Assembly: GCA_019155205.2 (NCBI GenBank)
Contig: JAHNZQ020003146.1
Span: forward strand, 850,686-914,685
Length of the DNA stretch: 64,000 bases
Origin: Gracilaria vermiculophylla
Lineage: Eukaryota > Rhodophyta > Florideophyceae > Gracilariales > Gracilariaceae
Reading direction: 5' to 3'
The position numbers and the translations under genes were made by a program. This document shows, piece by piece, positions 51,258-61,476 of the stretch (position 1 is its first letter; the number at the start of each line of letters is the position of its first letter). The notes under the pieces were generated by a model. The model saw only the letters and a list, made by a program, of their open reading frames with translations, was not told the DNA's origin and did not search any database.

Positions 51258-52150
51258 CTTGGAGTCAGCTCTGATTGCACACGGCGCTGACTTGCTCGCC
51301 CCGCGCTGCTCGCTCAGCTGGAGATGTGTTTGGATTTCTCCGTTTGGTCAAAGAGGCCTTGCACGAACGCCGTTCTGCAAAGCACCGGCTGGCGCGGACT
51401 GTATGGGACGGAAAGACAGGTGAGCAGCGAGACGAGCTGTCACTGCGATATAAAGCGCACTGGAAAATAGACTGCACTGTAAAAAATGTTTTAATGTCTC
51501 GCAGAGGAAGTTAGTTGTGACAATATTTTATGTTTGCACCCTTCCAATGGCCAGCACATTCAAGCTCATCAAATACTTTGAATGGTTTGAGTGGGCATGC
51601 CGACGAGCCGGTTGGACGGGGAAAAGAGTTTTTGCAGCCCTGTGAAGGGTGTGCACTTGCCCAGTGCATGAGGGATGGATGTGTAGCGGTGTGGAGAGGT
51701 GCAAGGACTGAAAGAGCGCATGTACGGTCATTCCAACTCGTGGGTCCCTATCGCGTAATTGCCCGGAAAAATTACATTGCCGCTGCTTCATTTGTCACCA
51801 CGGCGGATCCTGCGCTGTCCATCGCCCCGCGGATGTGGTTGACAATTTGTACCCTTCATAGATACGACGGTATATCATAAAGAGTAGTGCGCATGAAGTT
51901 GGACCTCCTCCTACACTACCAACGCCGCGAAACGAAGGCCTCCAACCTCCGTCCGTCGCGCTTGGTCGAGTGCTTTTATTCCAGGTGCAAAAGTGAGCGC
52001 AAAATTCCCCATCTCCGCCGCCCCGCGAGCCGCCACCAGAAAGTCTGATACACATATGGAAATTGAAAGAGCGTTTTGAAGGCGTATGGCTCATCATGTA
52101 ATGCTTTGACAAACATCCCCATCCCGCTGCGTCACTCAAGGAGGAAGGAT
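51258..52150. other. Divergent intergenic region
   Basis: Upstream of TRAPPC5 (minus) and the TLS1-like gene (plus). Short contradictory frames only. Confidence 0.45.
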
Positions 52151-53041
52151 ATGGAAAGCTCACCACCAAGCTCAAAACAACCGTCTCTAGACGGCACAGA
52201 GGTATCTACCTCAAACTTGCACCCGTCACAACGTAATCCAGCGCCTCGGTTTCGGGCCCGGAAACGTTCTCAGAAGGCTCGAAAGAAGCGCTCTGTGGAG
52301 AGTAGTAAACACGAACACGATGACGAGGAGGGCATTTCAAAAGCTGATCTGCTGCTTATAAAGGACGTTCAAGCCATGCGAGAGAAAGCTCGCTTGGCAG
52401 CTCTTGATACTGTCTTATCGGGAAGAAAGAGAAAACTGAGCCCACAAAATGCGCAAACTCACAACGACGGTAACATTTCCGGCGCCCTCGCTCTTCGCAA
52501 TGATTTTGCTGTTGAACGATCCAACAATATCATGGAGGAGCACATGAATAAATACATAGATGAGGGCATTCGAAAAAAGTTTGGAGAAGAGCAAGTTGCA
52601 GGCAATCAAAGCAGTGGCCACGAACTCAATGATGACAACTTGTACGCTATACCCGAGCATTTAAAATTCGAACAAAGACAGCAATATGATCCCGGAGAAG
52701 GAATGCCTACGGCTGGTGTCGAAGAAATTGAGCTACCAGAGCACGTTCGACGCAAGAATGAAATAGAAACAATGCGAGCTCGAGACAAGTTCCAAGACCA
52801 AAGCAACACTCAAGGCCGCCCAGCGAGTTCCAATTCAGCACGTGTTGAACATGACCCACAGAGCCACCCCGCGGCCAACCGAGACACCTTGAATAACTCC
52901 AACTCCGCTTCTAATCAAGAAAAACAAGAGCATTCTCTTCATGCGACGCTAACCGATACTGATGACACGAAGAAAAAGCGTTTCAGGCACGCGACTGATC
53001 ATCTAGTTGCAGACCGCTTTCGTAAACGGTGGCGGCGATAA
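52151..53041 (+). CDS. TLS1/C9orf78 family protein (spliceosome-associated)
   Basis: The ATG at 52151 gives 296 residues. After a basic disordered start come family landmarks: KADLLLIKDVQAMREKARLAALDTV, NNIMEEHMNKYIDEGIRKKFG, LYAIPEHLKFEQ, MPTAGVEEIELPEHVRRKNEIETMRARD and the basic end ATDHLVADRFRKRWRR. Members (human C9orf78/HCA59, fission yeast Tls1) associate with the spliceosome helicase Brr2 and affect splice-site choice. The middle Gln/Asn/Ser-rich linker is variable. The frame is open further upstream but without an ATG. Confidence 0.8.
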   Translation: MESSPPSSKQPSLDGTEVSTSNLHPSQRNPAPRFRARKRSQKARKKRSVESSKHEHDDEEGISKADLLLIKDVQAMREKARLAALDTVLSGRKRKLSPQNAQTHNDGNISGALALRNDFAVERSNNIMEEHMNKYIDEGIRKKFGEEQVAGNQSSGHELNDDNLYAIPEHLKFEQRQQYDPGEGMPTAGVEEIELPEHVRRKNEIETMRARDKFQDQSNTQGRPASSNSARVEHDPQSHPAANRDTLNNSNSASNQEKQEHSLHATLTDTDDTKKKRFRHATDHLVADRFRKRWRR

Positions 53042-53165
53042 AGCCATGGTCGTTTTCGTCGCTCCACGTACACCTTTTGTCGTTTACGAGCGATTTCGTA
53101 CAGCAAAATGACCAATTGCAGGAAATCAGTAAGCGGCAAATATGAAGATTCTCGTGCACCGGCCA

Positions 53166-54200
53166 TCACTCCTGCTCGTCTTCGAATTGCTTTGACACGC
53201 GCGCCGCATGACCTTTGCGAATGATTTTGTTATGATCCCATATGAAAAAGGGCGTGATTGCCCGCGCTATCGGAATTACCAATATGTCCAAAAAGGATAA
53301 CCCGGGCGTGACACCTGCAGTGAGTATGCCCAATAGGTGGCCGATGAAGCCAATACACACTTTAAACCGCTTGCAAATGATGCCGTCCGCTATTGATTTA
53401 GCAACATGCTCAGCAGAGAATATGCCTCCAGTTTCTGAGATCTGGAGAGTTTCCGGAGGCATAGTCAGCCTTTCTTGATGCAGACCAGGGGTGTCTGTAT
53501 CGGGCGGGAACACGACAGTAACTCCGATATTGTACGGCTTGGCTTCGTAGTATATAGTCTCAGCAAAACCTCGTACAGCATATTTGGTGGGTGCGTACGC
53601 CGATTGCCCAAAAACCGGCGTTTGACCAGCCATTGAGCTCACAAAGACAATATGACCAGACTTCCTCTTGGCCATTTTCTTGAAAACAGCGTGGGTGGGG
53701 AACACCTGGGTAAAGTAATTTGAATCCATCTGATCTCGGAAAACCTTTGGGTCAAGCTCTTCAAAGTAGCCGCCAATTGACGTCCCCGCACAGTTTACAA
53801 GTATGTCAATCGGTCCGTAGTGTTCTTCAACAAATGAAACCATTTCTTGCACTGCGCATTGATCTGAACAGTCAGTGGCGTGAACATAAACGCGTGAGGA
53901 CGCTGAGGCAGATGGATCTTGGGGCGCCAGGTCCAATGCGGCAGCGCGAAGCTTTTCCTTATTACGAGCTACGAGAGTCACTGTCGCCCCGGCTTGTGTC
54001 ATTATTCGTGCAAGCTCTTTTCCAATACCTGAACTCCCCCCGGTGATAAGGACATGTTTGTCTGTGTAAAACTTAGAACGCTGTTTGAAAGGCATCGGAA
54101 TAATTCCCATTGTCGAAAAAAGAGCGGAAAAGAAAACTACAACGACGGCTCCCAGAAAAGCAGAATTGTTATAATCATACAAATGCAGCGGGCTTGTCAT
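53166..54200 (-). CDS. 3-ketodihydrosphingosine reductase
   Basis: The 344-residue short-chain dehydrogenase has an N-terminal membrane span (about 14-31), the cofactor loop TGGSSGIG (53-60), NCAG, the catalytic Ser (VFVSSMAG) and YAPTK, and the PPDTDTPG motif that marks KDSR/TSC10 proteins. Hydrophobic segments near 285-320 anchor the C-terminus. It uses NADPH to reduce 3-ketodihydrosphingosine to dihydrosphingosine, step two of sphingolipid synthesis at the ER. Single exon. Confidence 0.88.
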   Translation of the reverse strand: MTSPLHLYDYNNSAFLGAVVVVFFSALFSTMGIIPMPFKQRSKFYTDKHVLITGGSSGIGKELARIMTQAGATVTLVARNKEKLRAAALDLAPQDPSASASSRVYVHATDCSDQCAVQEMVSFVEEHYGPIDILVNCAGTSIGGYFEELDPKVFRDQMDSNYFTQVFPTHAVFKKMAKRKSGHIVFVSSMAGQTPVFGQSAYAPTKYAVRGFAETIYYEAKPYNIGVTVVFPPDTDTPGLHQERLTMPPETLQISETGGIFSAEHVAKSIADGIICKRFKVCIGFIGHLLGILTAGVTPGLSFLDILVIPIARAITPFFIWDHNKIIRKGHAARVSKQFEDEQE

Positions 54201-54839
54201 GGAATGCTTGCGGGGCTTTGGTGTTTCCGACGGAAGTACTTCCGCGGTTGGAAGTGCGCGTGCTCCTCAAGTGCTTAGCACACAAGTGCTGCGGCCGAAA
54301 CGGTAGGAATTTTGTTTCGCAAAGTCTAAAAAGTTCCCTGAGGTTCTGCCTCCGTAGACTTGTGATTCAATGGTTTCAGGGCCTAGCAGCCTGCTCGGGG
54401 CAGCAATCATTTGGCCGTGGTGCAGAAAAACAACACCTTTTGTCCTGCACAAGAGCGCGTGAAATGGCGTTCTGGTGCAGAGACGGGAATCTTTTTGCAG
54501 CGACAGCTTTTTGGTCTCATGCAAAGTGTAGTTTAAATTTTTAGAAAAATATGAAGGGTGGATTCGCTTTAATCAAACCCCTACGAAAGGCGCAACTGTA
54601 CCGTAGACGGAATGCACGACCCATAGCAGAAGTAAAATGTAACTTTCGAACGTTTGCAATTGAAGGCAGACTCACGGTGGCATGGGGTCTGTTATCGCTG
54701 TGCTCTCTGGCATCTACAAAGGTGAGGTTGGTTGTTCACCTGGTTATGCTTCGGGCTTTTGAGGTGAAGCAGCTCATAAATTGGACGATCTGCTCTCGCG
54801 ATATCTTTCCTTTCTTCGATCCACTGCTGACGTTTCAAC
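54201..54839. other. Divergent intergenic region
   Basis: Between 3-ketodihydrosphingosine reductase (minus) and RPB4 (plus). Frames such as 54110-54544 show no motif. Confidence 0.45.
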
Positions 54840-55334
54840 ATGATTAAGCCGGAGGATGAAATTGAGAATCATCAAATTACGGAGAATAACGTAGCGAAGG
54901 ATGATGAAGAAGAAGCAGAGGAAGAATTTGTTAGTATTCCACCTTCCGAAGAAGACGCTTCAACGCTCAAATTTAGTTACGAATTCACTCTTGAAGGTCA
55001 TGCTCAACCATTATTTATTTCGGAAGTCGGACACTTGCTCAAAGTGCATGTGGAAAAACAAGAAAAGAGATTAGGAGATCTAAATGTTGTGCTGCGTAAG
55101 TCTCTGGATTACGCCGAGAAGTTTGGCCAGCTTGCAAAAACCGAGCAGTCAATCGCTGTGCGCGCACAGTTAGAAGCTGTGAATCCGAAACTTCATGAAT
55201 TCGAAATCGCACAACTCGCTAGTTTAATGCCCAAGGAGGTGGACGAGGCGAAAGCTATTATCCCAAGTCTGGCTGCTAGATACGATGATGACGTCATTTC
55301 TGACATTCTTAAGAACTTTGAAGTATGGTTGTAG
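54840..55334 (+). CDS. RPB4: RNA polymerase II subunit RPB4
   Basis: The 164-residue protein has an acidic disordered start (about 45 residues) and the RPB4 domain: LNVVLRKSLDYAEKFGQL, then KLHEFEIAQLASLMPKEVDEAKAIIPSLAARYDDDVISDILKNF. The LHxFExAQLxxLxP...EAKAxIPSL pattern is diagnostic. RPB4 pairs with RPB7 as the stalk of RNA polymerase II. The paralogue in pol III (RPC9) is less likely because of the intact IPSL-type end. Single exon. Confidence 0.85.
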   Translation: MIKPEDEIENHQITENNVAKDDEEEAEEEFVSIPPSEEDASTLKFSYEFTLEGHAQPLFISEVGHLLKVHVEKQEKRLGDLNVVLRKSLDYAEKFGQLAKTEQSIAVRAQLEAVNPKLHEFEIAQLASLMPKEVDEAKAIIPSLAARYDDDVISDILKNFEVWL

Positions 55335-56178
55335 CCTTTTCGTCATTTGCATCAGGTATTGGGTGGTCTACATGAGTGACACCCATCACGTTGATCAGAA
55401 GAGGGTGGAGGCCTCTCCCCGGTTTCGAGATGACGTTTCTTCGCATGTTCTTCTGAAACGAAGAAGTTTCTTGCGAATAGAGATCCATTGTACATGTTCA
55501 AGTCTTCACGCAACGCTCGTTATTGCCCCTGTCAGCAAGACGAAGTGAAGAGTTACAATTCATTACGAAATGTGTGTTTCGCAATTTGCTTACGCTTCGC
55601 ACATGGTATGGACTGAATGTCTTGAAAATTACAACACTTTGCGGGCAACAGCGTATGCCTGCGGTAGCATGTTGTGAAAGTAAAAGACTCGCATATACAA
55701 GATTTATGAACAAGTTGGTGATTCCCGTATCTTCATAGAATCGTGCTTGTTTGTTTTGGTCTATGCCGAGCCTGTTAGCGCTTTCAAGCATCGCAAGCAT
55801 CAAGTCTTGATTTCAATGCAAATGTGAGCACTGCTGTTTGTGACCCTTTTTAATGAAGCCACAACGAAGAACTCAAAAGGTACCAACATACTCATCAAAA
55901 AAAATGATAGCCCGCCAAACAACACTCAAGGCGATGTAGTCTATTGCGTGGTTCTGTACGTCCAATCTTGACAGTTCTTGAGGTCAATTGTCCTAATTTG
56001 CTCTCGGTCAATTTGTCTGCAACGCAATACTTATGCTCCCATCACTGCAGAGCCGTTGCCAAGCTAAGGAGCATGATGTAAATTAACCCCCAACTATCCC
56101 GATGTTTTTCTCAAGGATTCACTGATCAGTTCCATATCGAACAAAAGTTGGTGCGATGCAAAACCGGCGCCCAGCCCT
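55335..56178. other. Intergenic between convergent genes
   Basis: Between RPB4 (plus) and the deubiquitinase gene (minus). No supported gene. Confidence 0.45.
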
Positions 56179-58728
56179 TCAGTTGTGTTTTCGACGGTAC
56201 ACGTACAAGAACCCAAGATCTAAAGGTGGATTCTGCGATATAGCCACTTTCTCGTCGTTGAATAAAACAAATCGCGAATCTTTCCTAATGTGTGCAACGT
56301 AGTGACCGGAAGCAGTGCTACTGCCCAGATGGCTGGCAAAACCCAGCAATTCGTACTTCGGCTCCCCGTCGATGAAACTCTTTCCACTGTTTTCACCACA
56401 ATTGCTCTCAGAGCCATTGGAGCCAACAGCTTGAACTTCGTTCACTGCAGCGTCGAGGTCATCAGTGTGACTGAACAACCAGTCAGCCGCGCGCTCAAGT
56501 GATCCGCCTGTAGCCTGCAATGCGGCTTTAGCTTGAGCATCGTTAAAGCCCATCGCCGATAGCGTAGAAATAGATTCACTCGCAAACTCTCCTGCAGCTG
56601 CGTTGTTTGTGGCTCCATTGAGGGTTTCATCAGTCACAGGGGGTTCGTCGAAATCAGGGTCCCCCATATGTGCAAACACCCATTCCATTCTTGCTACTGC
56701 ACTTTCGTTTTTGGTTGCTATTGCAGCTCGCTTCGAGCCGTTCTCTGAAAATCCCATTGATACTAGATGTGCGACAATGGCCGGATCTGGGGTTATTGCT
56801 TGAACCTGCTCAGTAGCTTGTTGAGGAGCGTCTTCTGGCATTAGAACCTCACCATCTACGAGTCCAGTGCTTCTCAAGTGACCAAGGTCCAACTCGTCAG
56901 GCATTGGGACAGATACTTCAAGTTTCTTTGGACTCCAATCCTGTGCGAGGTAGTACCTCTTTAGATTAATGACTAAATATTCGGGGAAAGACTTGAACCT
57001 TGTTCTCTTAATCGCTGTCCCTTCCTCACCACTTTCAGGAGATCTAAAGTTTTCAATTAGTTCGTTTCTAGAATATAAGTTAAGGCAGGCCGAAATGGGA
57101 ACTTGTAGCGTCACAGGTTCTACATCGTCATCCAATCTCTGCTTTTTCTTGCGCTGCTCTTCGAATTCTTCGAACTGATCTTTGTTTACAGCAGCAGAAA
57201 CATCAATCTCCAGAGATAAAATGTTGTCAAAACGCGTTATGTACCGAACCTTCTTCGTTTGAAAATCTTCTATTCTATCTTCGAGTTCGAAGCCAAACAA
57301 CGCTGATGTTTGCACAAATTCTTCAGTGGTATCAGATTCATGCTGCAGTCGAGCTTTTCCAATGCGTTCGGCCCTCGTGATTCTATCCAGAAAATGCTGG
57401 AAGAATTCACTTGCATCTTGCTGTCTGCTGGTGCTGAACTCCGGATGGCCTTTGCCTATCAACGTCTTAAACATAAATGGTTTGACGCTACCATAGTGCT
57501 CCGATGTGACCGTTGATAATCGAAGACTGTCTGGTGCCTCGGGGTCCTTTTCGTATAATGGAATAGGCTTTGTATACCTCTCAGTAAGCAAGCCGATAGC
57601 CATTTTCGCCATCATAGTCAAAAGATCTCCAGTAGGGTCTTCAGGCGCTGAATCAAAAAGAGCATGAGCGTTATTTTTGAAGCGAGATTCAACTTCTGGA
57701 ATCGAAAACAATAGCTGCATTACCGAAGCCATGTAGCAGCTGTTTCCGAGGTTTTCTAAGCCAACATAACCAGGACCGTGCAACGGGACAAGGTCAGACC
57801 CGCTCTCGGTTATCTTACTCCACGCATGAGACTTGTTGAGATCAATTTCCATCTCGGTCATAGTCTTTTCAGTTTTTTCTTGCCTTTGCATGTTTATACC
57901 CCAGTGAGCGAGATGGTCGGAAAGATATGGATCAATAACCATGTCATCTTCTTCTGAAGCATACGAGTACACATCAGCTCCGTGTGGCGTAATGGTACCA
58001 AGCTTGACCACCAACGGGTACTTTCGACCTGTCTCCTCGTAGTGTTTAAGAGCAGCTCCGGTGCCACCGACTCCACCCCAATGTTGTCGTCCAGATCCTA
58101 TGTAACCGGTAGAAAGGTTAAGCCAGAGGTTCTCGTTGGCACCTGATTCTTCACACCGCCACTGTTTCGGATCAGGAGAAATCTTCTTACCATTCTCCAG
58201 TTGTGGCAATTCCTTCGCGTACTTGGACTCTTTTCGATCTTCCTCCTGCCAGGCAGCAGCAACTTCCGTAGCTCTTTCCACTCCGTCGTGCTCAAGGATA
58301 GCCTCGATAGCCATAGTGACAACAGTCGGTATGTCGTGATTGGGAAGCTGGATCTCCTTCTGAGATGGGAAAACGACCAAGTAATTGGTGACATGCCTTT
58401 CAAAAGGTTTCTTGTCAATGTCAAAACCGCCATCAACGCCAATGCCCATTTTAGATGGCTCCGACTTGTCACCCATATCAACATCTTCCTCCTCATCTAC
58501 GCGAACTCGTTTCCATACTTGCTTAAGATAGAGAGGATTTTTATGTTTCTCATAATCTCGGTTCACAAAATCGGCACCAAATGACTGCCAGGTTGTCAGA
58601 GAGGTGTATAAGCCAGAGGGACTCTCTGGGGTATCAAATGAAAACATGCATTCGCTCTTGAACACTCGATCGTTCCGTGTAGGAACTCGCACGCTGTTCA
58701 TGCCTTCTCTAACCAGATCGAACACCAT
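56179..58728 (-). CDS. USP5/UBP14-type deubiquitinase (isopeptidase T)
   Basis: The 849-residue protein is collinear with USP5: an N-terminal ZnF-UBP-variant part, a ZnF-UBP region (about 190-275), the catalytic core with Cys box GLENLGNSCYM (Cys331) and His box GHYVAHIRKDSRFVLFNDEKV, and two UBA domains inserted in the core (IVAHLVSMGFSENG and ISTLSAMGFNDAQ). USP5 disassembles free polyubiquitin chains by recognising the free C-terminus through ZnF-UBP. Oddly, three of the four zinc ligands known from human USP5 (Cys202, Cys219, His232) read Ser195, Ser212 and Ala225 here; only the first Cys (192) is kept. Single exon. Catalysis looks intact. Confidence 0.9.
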   Translation of the reverse strand: MVFDLVREGMNSVRVPTRNDRVFKSECMFSFDTPESPSGLYTSLTTWQSFGADFVNRDYEKHKNPLYLKQVWKRVRVDEEEDVDMGDKSEPSKMGIGVDGGFDIDKKPFERHVTNYLVVFPSQKEIQLPNHDIPTVVTMAIEAILEHDGVERATEVAAAWQEEDRKESKYAKELPQLENGKKISPDPKQWRCEESGANENLWLNLSTGYIGSGRQHWGGVGGTGAALKHYEETGRKYPLVVKLGTITPHGADVYSYASEEDDMVIDPYLSDHLAHWGINMQRQEKTEKTMTEMEIDLNKSHAWSKITESGSDLVPLHGPGYVGLENLGNSCYMASVMQLLFSIPEVESRFKNNAHALFDSAPEDPTGDLLTMMAKMAIGLLTERYTKPIPLYEKDPEAPDSLRLSTVTSEHYGSVKPFMFKTLIGKGHPEFSTSRQQDASEFFQHFLDRITRAERIGKARLQHESDTTEEFVQTSALFGFELEDRIEDFQTKKVRYITRFDNILSLEIDVSAAVNKDQFEEFEEQRKKKQRLDDDVEPVTLQVPISACLNLYSRNELIENFRSPESGEEGTAIKRTRFKSFPEYLVINLKRYYLAQDWSPKKLEVSVPMPDELDLGHLRSTGLVDGEVLMPEDAPQQATEQVQAITPDPAIVAHLVSMGFSENGSKRAAIATKNESAVARMEWVFAHMGDPDFDEPPVTDETLNGATNNAAAGEFASESISTLSAMGFNDAQAKAALQATGGSLERAADWLFSHTDDLDAAVNEVQAVGSNGSESNCGENSGKSFIDGEPKYELLGFASHLGSSTASGHYVAHIRKDSRFVLFNDEKVAISQNPPLDLGFLYVYRRKHN

Positions 58729-59765
58729 GATGGCAAATATTGGTGAGCTGAATGGGCAATATGCGGGCGCATAGGCGTTTCAGATCAAGAACACTGGCTT
58801 CAAATTTTGAGAATGCACAAGATGAAGATGCAGTCGAACTATAAACCGATTCCCTCGGAGAATCGCAACTTTCGTCGAGTTGTGCAGAAAGGTTGCGTTC
58901 GATTATGGCAACGACGATCTCGAACTCAGTGATTCACTGTGCGTGAGTTTTCCTGTACGAGTAGAAGGACGTGCCCCTCAGCAGGACTTATTAGTGAAGG
59001 TGGAATGCACGGATCAATTGCAATGTGTTGGAAGCCAACACCTAATTCGATCAATGCACTGGGAAACAGTCCAATCGCGAGGTGCAATAAACGTACCTAA
59101 GCAGACACTAAATACAGTACAAAGGGTACGTTCTTGCGTATTTCAAAAAAGATAATGTGGTGCTTATCCATACATTATTAACCCTGGGCAACCGCTGGCA
59201 TGCGTGGACAGCAAATAGAAATTCTTGGAGTCTGTCCGGCGCCAGCGAGATGAAGAATGTACCGCGCTCTGGCGTCTAGAATGACTTACAACTTGAGTTC
59301 CGTGCGCTCTCTGCTGGATCCCACAATCGCCGCCGGCGTCCTATGCATCGCGAGCGGAAGACCATGACATTCAAAGTCGCTGATTGAGAAGGTAATTATT
59401 CCTCTTACGTTCGGCACTCGGGCACTTGTCGTTTCAGGAAAAGTTTCAGGCCTGTAAGTCACCCATATCACAACAACGTGAATGGTGGGGCCGACCTGTA
59501 CTGCGCGAGATTTTGATGCTGACAAGGGCTTATCGCTTGACCTTTCACGAAATACTACTGTGCTGAATCTGCAATTGTCAATCCAACCCATCGGGCTGAC
59601 GCTCATTGCAGCACACTTCTGCTATTGATTCACATCATTCATCTCTTGCATTTGAAAGTGCAACATAAGTCTGAAATGCGCCGCTCAGCAGACGAGCGCA
59701 CACATGCACTATATCCCGGCTGTATAGCCCGCTTATTTTCATTTGACTTTCCTCCGCTTCGGAGG
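58729..59765. other. Upstream regions, with one possible unrecognised exon
   Basis: A plus-strand frame around 58860-59129 looks protein-like (DYGNDDLELSDSLCVSFPVRVEG ... SRGAINVPK) but has no ATG in frame; it ends before a GTACGT donor, and a CAG acceptor near 59211 would add a short tail. It may be part of a small spliced gene. A minus-strand frame at 59286-59606 has no motif. Confidence 0.25.
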
Positions 59766-60782
59766 ATGTCGTCGGACTCACCGAGACAACCTCCTTTCGA
59801 CTTAAGCAAGACCTTGCAACGAGCGGTCCGAGCCGCTTCCGAAACAGCGCAGAAACTCCCCCAACATGCATTGGCTGTTCGGAGAAGGGTGCAGAAAGGT
59901 GCTATCTTCGCTTGCAAGAAATTGCCTGTGAATCTTTCTGACGATTACATCATCGGTGCGGTGGATATTTTTGCATCACTGGCAGTTTTGTACGTCACGA
60001 CCCCTGCTCTCGCGCGTTCTGTTCGGCGTTTTCCGACAGCCGCGCATATCCCTCCCAGCTTGATTAACACTCGGAGAACGCTGCACGGAGCAGTTGTTTC
60101 TGTGCGAGATGGTGACAATCTTCGTATTCGTCATAGTCCCTTTCTGTATCGTGTGTTCAACCGCTATACACCACCAAAAGGTACAAACATTTCCGAGACT
60201 ACCATTAACGTACGCTTGGCTGGCATAGACGCTCCAGAATGTGCAAGCTTCGGTAACATAGGGCAAAAGTACGGTCCTATAGCGCGAGACTGGTTAAGAA
60301 AGTACGCTTTGGGACGCAAGGTGGTGTTTCGAGTACATGCGATTGACCAGTACAAGCGTGCAGTGGCTACGGTGTACAGGAAGCCTGAAAACATTATCCT
60401 GCGAACGCTTGGACTTGGAAAGAAGAATGTTGGGTTGGAGCTAACAAGGTCGGGCTATGCAACCTTGTATACTGGCGCTGGCGCCCAGTACGGAAGTGAG
60501 CGACTAATGAAATTGTACAGAAAGGTAGAACAGAGCGCCAAAGCCCAAAAGGTCGGTATGTGGAGTGAAAATAACGTGGTCACCCCGACACAGTACAAGC
60601 AAGCGCTGAAGGCTGGAGGAAACAGCTTGCAAAAGTTGTTGAACAAAGAGTCTAAGAGACCCAAGGGCACCAAAGCATCTCAAAACGGAGCTAGCTCGAA
60701 CTCACAGTCGTCAGCCCCAGATTCCGTGGCTGCACTGAAATTGTTTGAAGACGTTTATAAGTTCCTTAAACGCTTCAGATAG
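59766..60782 (+). CDS. Staphylococcal-nuclease-domain protein (LCL3-like)
   Basis: From the ATG at 59766 the product is 338 residues; an upstream ATG at 59676 would add 30. A hydrophobic segment (IIGAVDIFASLAVLYVTTPAL) precedes an SNase domain: GAVVSVRDGDNLRIR, VRLAGIDAPECAS, KYGPIARDWLRKYALGRKV, DQYKRAVATVY and KVGMWSENN. The Arg, Glu and Arg of the SNase active site (in VRLAG, APEC and QYKR) are present, so nuclease activity is plausible. The layout, one membrane anchor then SNase, is that of fungal LCL3, a mitochondrial membrane nuclease; location here is inferred. The C-terminal tail is Lys/Ser-rich. Confidence 0.82.
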   Translation: MSSDSPRQPPFDLSKTLQRAVRAASETAQKLPQHALAVRRRVQKGAIFACKKLPVNLSDDYIIGAVDIFASLAVLYVTTPALARSVRRFPTAAHIPPSLINTRRTLHGAVVSVRDGDNLRIRHSPFLYRVFNRYTPPKGTNISETTINVRLAGIDAPECASFGNIGQKYGPIARDWLRKYALGRKVVFRVHAIDQYKRAVATVYRKPENIILRTLGLGKKNVGLELTRSGYATLYTGAGAQYGSERLMKLYRKVEQSAKAQKVGMWSENNVVTPTQYKQALKAGGNSLQKLLNKESKRPKGTKASQNGASSNSQSSAPDSVAALKLFEDVYKFLKRFR

Positions 60783-61476
60783 TGACAAAGGTATGATAGC
60801 ACACCATCGTGTGCGTTGTATTCTGGAAGAGGGGTTCGTATAATTTTCCCAAGTTCTGGTTCGCCACGATTCACTAGGAAAGTGCAGTCTTTCATTTCTT
60901 ATTCAAATTCGGTCTTGAATTGCTATGGCATTTTGTTTTTAGAGCTTGCGGCGGCCTCAGGATCGACATATCTCTCCCGTAACAGAATCTCTACATCCAT
61001 TAAACACTAACAATCTCAACTACTATCGGAAATGACCCCAAACTTTCATGTTTTGGAGTGGATTCTTTTAAAACGGTTGTCTCCTGAACGCTAAAGGGGA
61101 TAATTTGATTACAAAAAGCTCTCGGGATTGCCTTCTTCTCCCTGGACTCTAAAATTTCTTTGTCTCAGCGAATGAAAAAGGTCAGAAGTACATAACGTAA
61201 CATTACTCCATGTAAAGTAAGTAGCTGCGTCTTTCCACGCAGCGGGAAGAGCTTGTCAGAACACACACCTGGATTAATCAGAATGATCTCGAAAAATCGC
61301 ACTATTTCGCTCTATCTCGCAAGGTCGCACAGCTGCATGGCCCACCGGTCCAGAGGCGGCAATTCGCAGCGCCGCCAATTCACAGCGCCGTCATCCTACA
61401 CAGTCAAACTGCTGGGCGATGGAAGTCGGGTGATGACCAGACGGTGGGCATTTTCCATTTCTCTTGGCCCTCCCTA
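60783..61476. other. Intergenic
   Basis: No gene was recognised. A perfect 7-bp hairpin (GCTGCGT/ACGCAGC, 61224-61243) stands in it; significance unknown. Confidence 0.4.

Noticed and set aside
61224..61249. Hairpin whose loop CTTTCC could pair with the adjacent GGGAAG
   Set aside because: A perfect 7-bp stem is seen, but with no spacer the pseudoknot is sterically doubtful, and there is no promoter or conserved RNA motif around it.
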